Below, piece by piece: positions 32,101 to 44,415 of a stretch of DNA of 64,000 nt. Source of the DNA: Manduca sexta (lineage: Eukaryota > Arthropoda > Insecta > Lepidoptera > Sphingidae); contig NC_051126.1 of assembly GCF_014839805.1 (NCBI RefSeq), positions 4,782,609-4,846,608 of the forward strand. The letters are read 5' to 3'. A model generated the notes under the pieces. It saw only the letters and a list, made by a program, of their open reading frames with translations. It was not told where the DNA came from and did not search any database. Both the position numbers and the translations under genes were made by a program. Each line of letters begins with the position of its first letter. Within the stretch, counting starts at the first letter, position 1.

Positions 32101-34860
32101 TTGACAGATCGTGGCAGTTGAGCATTGACTCGCGTACCGGTCGGTTGGTTAGTGATATCTTTCGAAAAGTATTCCTGTAAATTTAGTGGTAGATATTTTT
32201 ATTTAAAGCAAAATCATTTCTGTTTCTAGTTTAGTTTAGTTTAGTTTATTTTCATCCCAGTTTTATCAATGTATGTCATACAGTTGTATAAATTAGTATA
32301 ACCAATTTTGTTATATCTAATCACTTTTAATTCCAGTCCTTATTACATTTGAAATTAGATACTTGTTTCATGCTTGCACTTAAAGGTATATCAAATAAAT
32401 TGATAACTATTTCGCACTGTTATCTATAAATTATCATGCAGATATATTTTAGTCAAAACCAACTGCAAGCGATTAATCGTTTACTGCTTTAACTATGGCA
32501 TTATAATAGATTTATTAAACGAAAGAATAGTTTCAAAGTCTTATAAGAAATTCACAATTGATATTTTAAAAAGCATTATCAGGAAATTCACTACAAAAGT
32601 TAAAAACTATGTAATGAATGCAAGCAAATGTTCTTTCGTTGAGTTAATCTGCATATTGAACATTTGTGACACTAACTACGGTTAAACTTTTAATAATGTT
32701 CTACATCGTTTGTTCTTTGGTTTTTACTTTTATTCAACTTAAAAAGATAGGAATTTCCTTTCTAGTGTCAATTTTTTTTTTAATTTTTTGTTTATTTTGA
32801 ACCGACGATCATATTAATAAGTTTAGTAGTATAGAGCTAGTAAGATTTTCATCTACGAAATCTACTTCTTGCCACCCGAGTGTATGAAAGAATAGAAATG
32901 ATTTTTCTATAAACAATGGCTTCGGTGTTGGGTAACCTCGCCAATGAAATAGATCATACCAAATGATCACCAATCCTTCATATTATGGACAGACCGCATC
33001 AATCAGCCATATAAAATAAAATTTAATTTGTCCTAATTATTATTAGAATAACATTACGAACTAATTAGCCAATAAAAATTAAATATAATATGAATTGCAC
33101 CTCATGACGTTATTTAATATATAAAACTTGAACTTTTGAAAGCCTTCTAAATCTTTTGTGGTGTTAAAAAATCAATGAAGAATATTACAGAAAAATGTGA
33201 AGAGGCTAAAAGAGGTCACAAAGTCTCTCAAATATCCGGCCTTCCATCGGGCTTTCTTTATGAAACTAAAGTACAAATGACATGACAGCTATATTTTTAG
33301 AAAAACTCATCTTTGATTATTGTAATGGATTTATTGGGTTTTGCTTTCGCTTCCACTCTCGTGATCATGTTTCTTTCATTTACTAGAGCAAAAAGTAGGT
33401 TAAAATTAGTAACTTAAAATGTTACTAAAATATTTGCTAATTCCTGTGGACAAAGATCCTCATAACACCATAATAATAGTCAGACTCTTTCAAATATCGC
33501 TTTAGCAAAAGAAATGGTTAGGTGAGGTATGCACTTAGCTCTAGTTTCAAAAAAATCTTGAAGAAACCATGCCCTTTTGTAACAATTATTTCAGCTCTGT
33601 CGCAAAACAAATAACCGAAAGAAGAAACGTAATGTCTTCGGCCTAAATTAGAACTTTTTATCTAATTGTGTTTGTTTCAGAGAAACTGGATCGCTCCCAA
33701 TAATAGGAATGGAAATGAACAAATAGGGCCATAAATTGTTCGATGTAACATTAAATCATAAAAGACAACGGAAAAATATTGTTTGCGAAAGAAGTGTGTT
33801 GCTGTATTAAGAGGGTAACATTAAAATAATAGATTGTTTCATTAGAAAAATATAAATATAATTCATGGATATATCGATGGCTCCTACGTATATAATCGTA
33901 TGTTTGTTTTGCACTTTTTTCAGGACAGAGGTTTAAAGGTGTTTTCTTGCATCGTATCGTTAATTTTAACCCTTTTGTTTTGAAATTTAATCTATGCATA
34001 GATGATCTAGGGAGGCACAATATAGAGTAGGAACAAAATATTAATTATTTGTAGTTTTTTAAATATTGCAGTTACGATTATTTCTGTCGGATATGCGTAT
34101 GGTAAAAAAATAGTAAGTGCTACTTACGATTTTTTACGCCTGCTTATTTTTTTATAAAAATATCGTATATAAAAGTTACGGTAGTATACAGTGATCTTAT
34201 TAAAGTAAAATTGAGACGTAACACATACATGCCATTATTAACTGCGTACATTGTAAACTTACTTGATTAGTGTATGTGATGATTAGGTGATCAAAAATGT
34301 ATTTATATTATAATATTATATTAAATAAGCCGGATTTTTAATATAATAGTTTAATAGTTAAAATAAGTTTAAATAAAAACAGTAAATTTTACCTTAAGTT
34401 ATATTTATTATAAAGTATTTAGGTTGGTACTATTCTTATACAGTAATAAATAGCCAAAGATAATTATGAAATTAACACACAATTTCTCGTTTTTTTCTGG
34501 GTATACAAGTTGAAATGTATGTAACAAATGTATAGGTAATTTTTTTTTACCTACGTACATGAAACATGGAACTAAATGTTATCTTAAATAAACAAAGTGA
34601 CCCTTTCATTACCCTTAATTTTCTAGAATCACAATGACATCTAGGTATAAAAGTTTAATTAATATACTTGATATTTATTATGTATAGATTGGCAGTATTA
34701 TAATTGAGCATCACAATTTACGTAATAATCTTTTTATTAATGAGGTTTTAACAGTCGTTACAAGAAAGATTTAGTAGGTAACTTTTATGAGGAACATTAA
34801 CCCGTAAAAATAGTAATAATGGCTATCTAAAAATCATTTAAAAGCTTATTTAATATCATA
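29200..34860. other. Long intergenic stretch with scattered repeat tails
   Basis: No gene recognised in 5.6 kb. It holds retroelement-tail fragments at 30045-30100 (ttccgcccgcagcttcgccc) and 30590-30790 with a (GACA)n run at 30710-30737. A third fragment at 31915-31980 reads gaggcctgagtccagcagtg, gaccg. The remainder is AT-rich with short chance open frames. Confidence 0.4.
30710..30737. repeat. (GACA)n microsatellite
   Basis: About seven GACA/CAGA units at the end of a LINE-derived tail, the usual place for this repeat (compare 13828-13838). Confidence 0.8.
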
Positions 34861-34869
34861 TAAAAACAT

Positions 34870-35480
34870 AACATAATAAACTCTGTTTGCCAGTAAGTTA
34901 TGAGTACTCTGCGTGCTCTTTATCGTTTGTAAAACTTTCTCCCTACCAAAACTAAGGCAACGCCTGTGCAATCCCTTATCTTTTCTATAATAGACTACGG
35001 TGATGCGTGCTATTTTGATCTGAATGCAGACCAATTCAATGAACTTGACTGCCTCCTGAATAACTGCATTCGATTCATTTTGAATCTCCGTAAATACGAC
35101 CATGTGTCTTCCTACCGCTCACAGTTGAAATGGCTGCCCATACGTCAACGCCGTTCTTTGCGGGCACTCACTATACTTTCTCTATACTTTCACATCCCAA
35201 GTCTCCTTCCTAATTACCTTCTCAATTCCAGTACCTAAGTAGTACTCATAATAAAAACCTTCGCTCTTCAAACAATCTTCTAGTTAAGTGTCCCTCTCAC
35301 AGTTTCGACTTTACTCACCTCTTCCTTTGCAAATCAATCCATTCTTCTCCGGAATGCACTCTCACTCGATATTAGGACGACCACGAATCGTTTTGCATCC
35401 AAAGCTAAGGTTCTACTGCTGTTGCTTAACATATGTATGTCCGTGTAGTTATACTTTTATTTATAACATTTTTTAACATT
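34870..35480 (+). mobile_element. 5'-truncated LINE: end of a reverse transcriptase ORF
   Basis: Open from about 34920 to 35238. It encodes the region after the catalytic motif of a non-LTR reverse transcriptase: SLIFSIIDYGDACYFDL, the helix LDCLLNNCIRFILNL and SQLKWLPIRQRRSLRALT, the usual thumb-region wording of CR1/jockey-type elements. After a frameshift it continues in another frame with KCPSHSFDF and the terminal region up to about 35410. Stops and the frameshift make it a dead 3' fragment. The active-site part is absent. Confidence 0.75.
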
Positions 35481-35931
35481 TAACATTTATTTTATTATTT
35501 TTAACAATTTTTATTCATCCCATATTATATTTTTTTACACTTATCTTTATTGCCTTCATGACTCCATCACACAAAGGTTAACTGGTAGAGAATGCCCTTT
35601 ACACATTTTACGTATATAAAATGTAAAATAAAAATGAAATAATAATTACATAGATCATTTTAAGTGTCAAGGATTAGTATCACATGATTTACTGTACTTA
35701 AGATAATCTTAAAATCAAGAATAAAAAAGATCTCGTAACTGTCATAAGGAACAATCGGTATCTTCTATAACGGTTTGAGAAGATAATGATGTCTTATTCT
35801 GAATCCTTCTCATAAGTCTCTCTCTCGATATCGAGAGGATGAAGGTTCTAATGAAAGGCCTTTGTAAAAACTGTGGTGAATTTTTGAAATGACACCACTA
35901 GTACAAAGACTAATCAAATCAAATCAAATCA

Positions 35932-35968
35932 AATGAATTGTAGTAAATTGGATTTACTACAATTCATT
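35932..35968. repeat. Perfect 17 bp stem hairpin after (AATC)n
   Basis: Arms aatgaattgtagtaaat and atttactacaattcatt around loop tgg, directly after five AATC repeats. Possibly the end of a small foldback element. Confidence 0.6.
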
Positions 35969-36014
35969 GGCCATACATTAAGCGGTATGGTATTCATTTT
36001 CGTCACAATTTTCA

Positions 36015-36290
36015 TACGGTTTAAGGTGGTTTGGGCATTTGAAGAGGATGGATGATAAGAGACTGACAAAGACGGTCTATAAGGCGAATGTGGATGGAAG
36101 AGCTGATAGGGGTCGACCGCACCGTACCTTTGAATGTCAGATATCTGACATTCTTAGTATAGGTCAGGTCAAAAGTACCCGGAACCGGCGGGAATGCATG
36201 AAAAGATTGATGAAGGTGGAGAAAGCGAGAGAAGTATGTCAGCATCTTTCAAAATGGCAATCCATAGTCTCTCTCTACCCCTATGGGTAG
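36015..36290 (+). mobile_element. C-terminal fragment of an RTE-like LINE ORF
   Basis: Encodes (in frame from 36039, with the preceding residues read in another frame) RWFGHLKRMDDKRL-like wording, then KANVDGRADRGRPHRTF and RRECMKRLMKVEKAREVC. The order G-H-(h)-x-R-M-D-D, a valine-rich turn and GRPRxR is the usual C-terminal tail of insect endonuclease-reverse-transcriptase ORFs. A frame break near 36040 shows decay. No catalytic domain is present. Confidence 0.65.
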
Positions 36291-36555
36291 AATTATGTTA
36301 TGAACAATTGTCATATACTTCTGTTCATCAGTCATATTTATGTAGAATGATATTAAAGCTAGTAGTTTTAATTCTTTAATCTTAGACCACTGAACAGTAT
36401 TACCCTGCAAAAATTTTCACCAATTTTTATCTTGTAATGTCAACTTAAAATCAAGAAAATTTACATGATTCATCTCATTTACTTTGTATGGAGAAAAACA
36501 ATCACCATACAAAATCCATCAATAATAAAATAATAATAATAATACCGAATTTTTA

Positions 36556-36686
36556 AATAACCTCATAGATAATATCAAAAGTAGTTAAAGTCGTTAATGT
36601 TGGTGATATACTTTCAAAATCTTCGCCCAAGAGTTCAGAAAGGGCTGAAATTTCAATAAGGTCGGTCCTGGCTGGTAACGGAGAGT
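36556..36686 (-). CDS. Possible terminal exon, unidentified
   Basis: On the minus strand a pyrimidine-rich acceptor (tttttaatgtttcag) opens 43 codons, DSPLPARTDLIEISALSELL and a hydrophilic end, stopping at 36556. It also reads open upstream to an ATG at 36738. A donor-like TTATC|GTAAGT lies 75 bp upstream of the acceptor, but the exon before it has a nearby stop. The acidic composition resembles a real exon; no family recognised. Confidence 0.2.
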
Positions 36687-36749
36687 CTGAAACATTAAAA
36701 AACTGACATAAGACAGCATTATTTTTGTTGAGGTCCATGTATACTATTG

Positions 36750-37900
36750 TATTGATACTTACGATAAGAGATAGAGCGACGTAAATTATATTAAGTTATA
36801 AATACGATAGTAAACACTTTTGTGCGAACTAAGTAAAATATTGCATGTATTAGATACGATAAATAACTTTCGATAATGATCGATGTAAAAAAATGTATGT
36901 GTTACATGCGATATAATTTTAAAAACAAAAACAACGTACATAATCGTAAGTGTTACTAACCATATTCTTACATGATTTGATTAATAAGTATTACTAAAAA
37001 TTGTATTTTATAATAAACAGCGTAAATATTACAAATATAATTCAAAAGACTTACCCAATAGCCTATTTTCAGTGTAATTGTTTGAAATGCAATGATCCTC
37101 TTCATTTTTATTTACAACGTTACAAACATTGTCGTCATTTTAAACCAATCCACAAACAAATAACACAGAGTTTTTGTGTTCGTGAATACTTCTTGATAGG
37201 TAGAAATATGTAATTACATATTTCTAGTAGAACCAATCAATAATGCTCACATCAAGTTAAACTAATATTTTAGGTTCGAACATGCGTATGCTCAACGTAT
37301 CGACCGGTAAGTGATACATACGACGCGCGGCGCTTGACCCTTCTCCCTCGTAAAATGTGGCCAAAGTAATTACGATCAGTTACGTCGCATGCAAAAACAA
37401 CATACGATAGAAAACGGAAATCTAAAATACTTAATTTTCAATATTTGACTTTCAAATTTACACAGTTCATGGAACTCATCTAGTTCATTTAGAAAATACA
37501 AAAAAGTAAAAACAGCAAAATTGTGGGATACGATTATATACGTAGGAGCCATCGATATATAAGGGTTATTCATATTTTAGATATTATTGTAACTAATGTT
37601 TTCACGTGGCTCCGTCCGCACTAATTATATATTTTTTAGTTTAAAGCCTTATTAAGCACTTTTCCCAGATAAAATTATCTTATAATAATATGTTGAATCG
37701 ATTTTAATGACATTTCAGGATACATACAGATCAATTACTGGAATAACATATATTAAGTACATTTTATCTTGGAAAAAAGACAACGTGACAGTTCAGGGAA
37801 GAAGAACCTTCACGCGGATGAACTTACATGTAGAAACTGTTATTGGAGTATTTCTCACCATATGCCCGGTAGGCAACGGCTTAGCTGTGCCTCTGTCATA
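36750..37900. other. Intergenic, nothing firm recognised
   Basis: AT-rich with a few hydrophilic chance frames. A sentence of bases near 37540-37560 (cgtaggagccatcgatatat) recurs inverted at 33868-33888, a short shared repeat of unknown type. Confidence 0.35.
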
Positions 37901-37902
37901 GA

Positions 37903-38225
37903 GTCTGTTCAAGTATTACGTAACGTAATTTGGAGGGTAGGGACGGCCTCTTAAAACGTTACGATGCGTAACAGGGACGGGAGGGGTATGTAACATTAGT
38001 TTTTTGTATTTTAGAACAATAATAAAGGTATTTTAGCGTCTTTCTGGTACTTTGCGTGACATACATTGTGAATATTAGAAAAAAATTACACTTTAGAGTT
38101 ACGTAACTTTTGGAGGGAGGGGGGCGTACATGAAAACGTTACAGCGCGTCACGTGTGGGGGTGGGGAGCTAAAAAATTTAAAAAAATTGCGTTACGTATT
38201 TTTACGTTAATACCTGAAAGGCCCC
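37903..38225 (+). mobile_element. MITE family G, near full-length
   Basis: Left end gttcaagtattacgtaacg and right end cgttacgtatttttacg.. with ggcccc form imperfect terminal inverted repeats. Two internal blocks of the type gtaacttttggaggga, aaacgttac, cgtaac suggest an internal duplication (37920-37995 and 38098-38165). No coding capacity. A partial copy is at 28560-28700. Confidence 0.55.
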
Positions 38226-38310
38226 ATAGCAAATTCCATGGGCGGCGCATGTTGCTTACTATTAGGCGGATCGCTTGCTCGTTTGCTTACTACAAACAAA
38301 CAAAAAAATA
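38222..38310 (+). repeat. LINE/SINE tail fragment
   Basis: ccatgggcggcgcatgttgc, ttactattaggcggatcgct, tgctcgtttgc, then an A-rich end: the same tail wording as 28955-29190. It abuts the right end of the family G MITE. Confidence 0.5.
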
Positions 38311-38853
38311 AAACAGATAAGACAATTTTTTTTTTTTACTTATTTATTACAACAAGTTAAAATTTAACAAATAAATACCCTTACGATTATTCAAGACATC
38401 AACTACTATGCAATATTGTTATTTATTTAGAGTATGTCGTTGGCGGCTGTACTAGTATTAACTGTGTCACAGTTAATAACAATATTACATAACTATAACA
38501 TAACAATATTTTGTTAAAACTTTTCTGTTACCTTTATTTTGAGAAATACTTATTCCACAAAATTTCATCATCTAACATACAGACACAGCATTATTTCAGT
38601 TTTCTATAAACTTATACAAAACTTACATTATACAGAAATCTAATCTATATTTTGATTTAAAGTCCCACGGCTTCTAAAACCTTATCTGGTTCTTATGAAC
38701 GTAATTTAATTTACTTATTTCAAAGTTTCTGATATGAGATACTTTTCTGATAAAAGGCTGAAAATATAAGATTTTCAATCTTTTGATATATGTATATTGT
38801 ATAAGGGCATCGTAAGGACAATAAAAAGAATTTGTTTACAATGCATTAAAATT

Positions 38854-38990
38854 AAACTATTTTTCAGATTTTATAGCGTTTTTTATATTTTAATTTTGTC
38901 CCGACGTTTCGAAGACTTTGTGGCCTTCGTGAAGGCCACGCAGCTGGCCACGTGCTGCAGTCTTCAAAACGATTAATTTTAATGTTTAAC
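38854..38990. mobile_element. Folding TIR element, family D, copy 4
   Basis: Left arm aaactatttttcagatttta, then cgacgtttcgaagactttg and a central palindrome around ccttcgtgaaggccacg, then cagtcttcaaaacg. The outer right arm is lost, so this copy is partly decayed. Confidence 0.6.
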
Positions 38991-39603
38991 ATTCGCGTAA
39001 ACATACATACTCTTTAAGGATATTAAACCAATGCGTACTACTTCTTGGTAAACTATATCGAAACATACACTGGAAATGTATTTGTGAGGATTCAGGCAGA
39101 GGTTTCGGATGGAGAACGCTGTTTAACTAGTTCCTAAACATTAATGAAGTTTCTAATGCTTCGGGCATTATGCATGCTCGTAATATTCCACATTATATTC
39201 CTGGAAACTGGTTAATTTATAACAATTTTGTGCGTTACAACTAGATATTACAGGGTCATAATATATTTTTAATTAGTAATGTTCAGGAAACTATATTGAA
39301 TTCGAGGTGAAAGATAAAAAACACGGCTTGGGATGGAGCTAAGTAAAAGCTACTTCCGATCAATTAGATCTTCAAAAATTTACATAAAACCTTGTAATAG
39401 TGAGCCAGCGATATATCGACTTTACTAGTAATATTGAATTAACGGTTTCACTGCGCGATACGATTATACCCAACCCAGCCATTTTTATATATTTTTTTGG
39501 ATTAGAGCAAAAAGATCTCAATAAGGTAAATAAGGAATAAAATAGGTTACTATAAACATTGAATTGAATATGAAAAATAATTAACTAGGTTACTTATCTT
39601 AGA

Positions 39604-39902
39604 TAGTAATTAATAAAACTGCCTCGGTGGCGTAGTTGTATTGCATGTCCGGTACAATAGCGCTCTGAGGTCCTGGGTTCGAATCCCGGGTCGGGCAAAG
39701 TGATATTTGGGTTTTTCTGCTCAGTATCAGCCCGGAGTCTGGAATTTGTGCCCGATATGGCGATAGGCTCGCCCCCTATCACATTATGGGACGGAACATA
39801 TATGGCGAAAAGTGGGTGCCCTAGTTGCGCCTCTGCATACCCCTTCGGGGATAAAATGCGTGATGTTATGTATGTATGTTATGTATGTAGTAATTAATAA
39901 AA
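39604..39902 (+). mobile_element. SINE family B, intact copy with 15 bp target duplication
   Basis: Body 39619-39887, flanked by perfect direct repeats tagtaattaataaaa at 39604-39618 and 39888-39902. The head is tRNA-like: A-box-like gtggcgtagttgta and B-box-like gggttcgaatcccgg. The body carries ggagtctggaatttgtgccc and gatatggcgatagg, and it ends in a TATG repeat. It is a tRNA-derived SINE, inferred to be mobilised by a LINE. The best reference copy of this family in the window. The long open frames on both strands are by-products. Confidence 0.85.
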
Positions 39903-40119
39903 TAGATATAAAATCATATTTTACCCATTAATGTTGGAAACTGGTTAGAAGGCACTAGTTCCACTTTCCTATCTATCTTAAACACGTTCAAATAAACCGC
40001 AGAAGTAGGTTATATACCTGTTGCTTCGCTTGTGGTTGACTTCTACGCCAGCGAACATTGCTCGTAGTATTGCGGTAAGCACAACTTAATTCACACAGTT
40101 TTGTGAATTGTGTTTATAA

Positions 40120-40290
40120 ATACTAGCTTCTGATGACAGGATCGCTATATATTTTATACATGAAAAGTAGCCTTTGTCTCGGAAGGATCTTGGAGTCTAA
40201 AACTATCTCCGTACTAAATTTCATTGAAAAGGGTTCAGTGTTTGAGCCGTGAACACTTAATAGATGTAATAAATAGTAACTTTCGCATTT
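40120..40290 (+). repeat. LINE-derived tail
   Basis: tactagcttctgatgacagg, then atatattttatacatg, ggagtctaaaactatctccg and taaatttcattgaaaagggt keep the order seen at 13640-13860. The open frame on the minus strand across it is not a gene. Confidence 0.45.
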
Positions 40291-40596
40291 ATAATATAGG
40301 TTTGTAAAAGTATTACTATTTTTTATATCAACGCTTGAAAGGCAATATATCATATCTAAGCGACATATATACCGAAAATGTATAATATAGATATTTTTAA
40401 TCGCCATTTTTTCTGCGTCAGTTGATCTAAGTTTTGTACTTCTAAGACAATTTTAATAACATTAGACTATAAAATAAATAAAAAGTTGAATTGTTATGAA
40501 TTTACATACTAAAATCAAAACTTTAAAGCACTCTACTCAAAAATTTACTGATTGTCACTTAGATATGATTGCCGTTCAATCGTCGACATTCACACG

Positions 40597-40808
40597 TGAA
40601 AGTGACCTCACTGCACTTGATGGTAAGTAGATCCCGGATAGATTGTCGACTAACGAGAGTTGTTTCATTCACGCTAGTCGATACAATTATGGCGGCCTGT
40701 TTCAACCGTATATACACAGGCTGATCCCGGAACGCGACACACTTACGTGGGCCACTATGGTGGATTTAACTCCGCTGAGTTTGGTGGTTGCTATTCGGGC
40801 GAATTTTT
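40597..40808 (+). repeat. SINE-like family C, plus copy
   Basis: gaccncactgcac-type start at 40605, gatggtaag, gtcgatacaattatggcggc, ctgatcccggaacgcgacac, cacttacgtgggccactatg and a final gctattcgggcg. The same blocks in reverse order and strand appear at 27330 and 60084. Confidence 0.8.
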
Positions 40809-41475
40809 GACTTTGTTTTTATTTCACAGTTAAATTCACCCATAACACCTGTTTACTGTTGCATTTTATCCGATGGAAAAGAAAGCTGATCACAATTCTA
40901 GGACAGTAACAGAATATTATAAGATTGTAAGCAATTGAAATTCAGCTCCACAAACCGATCTGAAGTAAGGTCTAATCAGAAAGCTATATAAACTTGCCTA
41001 AGTATTAAGTATGTATTGTCCAAGATATAGAATAGATTCAGATTATCGAATTAATTATAACTGAACGTTCCCTTTGAGTTCGAAACGGAGTTAATATCTT
41101 TCATTAAAATAAGACAATGAAATCCATTGGCGTACTGTATTTAAAGACTCGGAGAAAGTTTCTTGCGAACTTGTATTCTTGGTTCTTTCAAACAGGGAAC
41201 ATTTTTGAATTCTATAACAAGATGAGTAAAGGTTGTTTGATGTTTAATACCTGCTTGCGTTTAAATACTTTGGAAAGTTTTTTGAGATAATTCTTGCGAT
41301 CTTCGTAGAATGTTTTCGAATGATATACTACGAGTAGCAGATAATACATGTTCGTTCGAGAAGCCAATGAGAATTGTCGAGGATGCGTAGTAGTCCTATA
41401 TTCCGCTATACTGAAACGTTTATAGAAGTCGTAAATTGTCTTGCTTTTTACTGTTGGTATAAAAGATAATCTTTG

Positions 41476-41905
41476 TATCGGTGGCGTAGTTGTGTGTACC
41501 TGGTATGAGTACGACTATCGCGCAGAGGCCCTGGCTTCGAATCCCAGGATGGGCCAAAAATAATTATGACGGGGTTTTTCCATCTTAAAAATTATTCAAT
41601 CGCTGCTCGGAGTCAAGAAGTTGACGGTGTGATAACCCCGTGCCTCGGATAATCGTAAAGCCGTTGGTCCTGCGCCTGATCCCTCTCCGGTCATGTGAGA
41701 TTGCTGTCTCACCGGACTATGAGAGTGAAGGAACAGAGAGTGCCCCTGCATATTGCGCACACTCTTGTGCACCACTTATGTCTCCTACGTACCTGGGTGA
41801 AGTCCGTTCATCGGAACAGGTGGTGTGTGACTGATGTCTCAATCTTGTCTGAACACATAATACAATCGCATTAAGGACTTCAGTATAAGAGGAAGAAAGG
41901 CTTTA
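41476..41905 (+). repeat. tRNA-headed SINE with a different body (family B head)
   Basis: The head (tcggtggcgtagttgtgtgt to cttcgaatcccaggatgggc) matches family B. After about 41580 the body is different: cggtgtgataaccccgtgcc, gtgagattgctgtctcaccg and gcacactcttgtgcaccact. This is either a separate SINE family sharing its tRNA-derived head or a recombinant. The plus-strand open frame at 41640-41834 carries no domain. Confidence 0.6.
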
Positions 41906-41909
41906 TAAA

Positions 41910-43185
41910 AAGCCAGGACCATAATCTGTCGGTAATGTCGCAGACCGGTCGAAAGGCAACGGCTGATATTTCTCGTCGGCTTTTTGTAATATACTCCGTT
42001 TATATCAGTCCATTAGTGCTATAAATCAAATTTCTTGTTACTAGTGCTACAATTGCGTAACTCATTCTACTTCCATGCATGCTAAAGTGTATTTCTATCC
42101 TAATTAATACTGTAAATTGTAACTAAATTACCAAATTTCTTCATGCCAAGAAATTACGCTAATCAGACGTCAATAATGGAATCTGATCAATAAACTAACA
42201 CGCGACCCCTTATCGAATGTATTCTAGAATCTAGACAACCATCTTAATTGATGGATTTCTAATTTCTACAAAGGGAATCTGGATTTTTGCACTAATTACA
42301 GTGATGAATCCTAAGTTTTTATCTACATGTAACTTAAAATGCAGCTATCAAACGCGCTTTTTTCGCCTCTTTGCTGTAATGACTGCAAATAACCGTTGTA
42401 AATAGAAAAATAAAATTTATACCATTTTATTAATCTATAATTTACATTACGATTTAAAATCGCGGCCTTATCGCTACAAGCAATCTCTTCCAAGCAACCT
42501 TTGTATGGAAAGAAATTAAAATCACACATAAACTATATGGTCAGAAAGTGGGAGTTCCTAAATTCGACTCCCTGGCAAGACAATTTACTTTAAGTGAGAT
42601 ACTTTTACAAATTTTTCTTGAAATTGGTACCCTCAGAGGTAGTTAATATCAGATATTTTATCATAAAAATAGGCGAATTCCGTCTGAAACATTAGAATTT
42701 AAGTTGACCTCAATTTTAATTTTAATTTCCATTGATCTTTAGAACTATGTTATATAGAAGTAATAGTATTCTAATTGGAGTTATAAGCCGTCAATAAACA
42801 TGCTGCAGACTAGGGTGCAGTGTCGGATTTATATTTTTTATTAGTGTAGGCTACTTTATTTCCGCCGCCCCATCTAGGTAGGTTTATGTATGTATTTATG
42901 TATGTAGGTTTCGAAAATACTTAATTATTTTCCATTTCTTTGTATTATGGAAGGCACTAAAGATATTAAACTAATTGATATTAAATCCTTTTAAAACTAT
43001 CTCGATTAATCTGTTACAATATCCAAGATAAAACAAATTCCAACTAAGAGTCCAATGTCCTCGTAAAAATCCGTAGACCTTTGTACTATCTGATCCAGTA
43101 CTGAACTATTTCGATTAAAGTAGCATAAAGTTTTTCTACGAAATCTTTGGTATAATAGTTCTTTTAAATCTAAATATATTTAGAC
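41910..43185. other. Intergenic, AT-rich, nothing recognised
   Basis: No gene, RNA or clear repeat structure apart from a short (TATG)n-like run near 42890. Confidence 0.4.
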
Positions 43186-43189
43186 ATGA

Positions 43190-43515
43190 CTGCATCGGTG
43201 GCGTAGTTGCATTGCGAACGCGGTACGAGTTTTGCGCTGAGGTTTTGGGTTTGAATCCCGGGTCAGGCAGTGATATTGGGTTTTTCTACTAATATCAGCC
43301 CGAAGTCTGGAATTTGAGCCCGATATGGTACAGGTCCGTTTGGAAATCTTTAGGGGAGGGCTATGTTCAGCAGTGGACTTTATGAGGCTATTGATGATGA
43401 TGGTGATGGTGATGAAGGGCTTGTCTCTATTACATTATGGGACGGAACACACATGGCGAAAAATGGGTGTCCTGATGGTACTTATGTAATATGTGCGTGT
43501 GCGTGTGTGTATTAA
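43190..43515 (+). repeat. SINE family B copy interrupted by another repeat fragment
   Basis: Starts ctgcatcggtggcgtagttg with B-box-like gggtttgaatcccgggtc. After gcccgatatgg it is interrupted at about 43330-43425 by gaaatctttaggggagggct, atgttcagcagtggacttta and a (GAT)n run, which is the end of a different LINE-like repeat. Family B then resumes with tattacattatgggacggaa and a terminal GT run. Confidence 0.7.
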
Positions 43516-43613
43516 TATCATAATGCGACCAATACCCAAGCATGTTCATTATAAAGAAATCACGTTTTATATTTCCAATCTCCCGCCACGTTTCTTCTGA
43601 TTAAGAAATAAAT

Positions 43614-43844
43614 TTATTGTACGTCCAAAGATAAAAATACACTTAACATTTGATCCATATCCTTCTTGATTGGTATTTCATCTGTAATTGGCAATCTCGA
43701 CATTTTAATAAAAATATTATAGCTAAATAGCTTTTTCTCGTGACTCCGCCTGACATAAACCGTAATAAAAAACCAGAGAAGTGCGAGTTTCATTCGCGCA
43801 TCCAAGATTCCGTACAAACTTGTAACTAAGGCATATAACTGCAT
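43614..43844 (-). CDS. Unidentified open frame with possible signal anchor
   Basis: 76 codons on the minus strand from ATG 43844. An inner start gives MKLALLWFFITVYVRR, which looks like a signal anchor, followed by a hydrophilic tail ending DMDQMLSVFLSLDVQ. An acceptor-like gattgccaattacag lies inside. No homologue recognised and no neighbour supports it. Confidence 0.2.
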   Translation of the reverse strand: MQLYALVTSLYGILDARMKLALLWFFITVYVRRSHEKKLFSYNIFIKMSRLPITDEIPIKKDMDQMLSVFLSLDVQ

Positions 43845-44415
43845 ATTTACGGTTATTAGATTCTTACCGTAACATGCGCTGTAAGAATTGCTTATTTCCT
43901 AATTTCATTATTGTAGATAAACGAAAAGTACCCTATAGATCTTCCCTAGTGAAATTGCAAAATACGACACAAACGGTGATATATTTTATTGCCTTGACTT
44001 AAGTTTCATTTTTACATCTGAAAGGACCGTAGATCCGAATGTTTGAAATAAATTTCAACTTAATAGCTCTACGCGTTCGATAAAAAGGCTCATGATAGAC
44101 TAAAATACTAACAACAAAGTGATCTTATAAGGGTTCCTAAAAATTATAATGTTACTTATTATTCGTGACAGAATTCCCAGAATCAGGTCCACAGTTTCGG
44201 AGTTTACTTATACCCAAATTTACTTATTTTATGACTTTATTATATGGGTAAGTGGGTAGGTGACTTGGAGCGAAATCAAGCAGGCAGCCTAAGATCGCGT
44301 GGGATGGAGAGTCAATGTGGATGCCCTCTGCTCCATCTAGGGGACATACGACTTAAATGAATGAATGATTATGTGAGTAGATATAGGCTGCATACGATCA
44401 AGACTCCATAGAATA

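Noticed and set aside
40123..40407. 94-codon minus-strand open frame
   Set aside because: Antisense to a LINE-derived tail; no domain.
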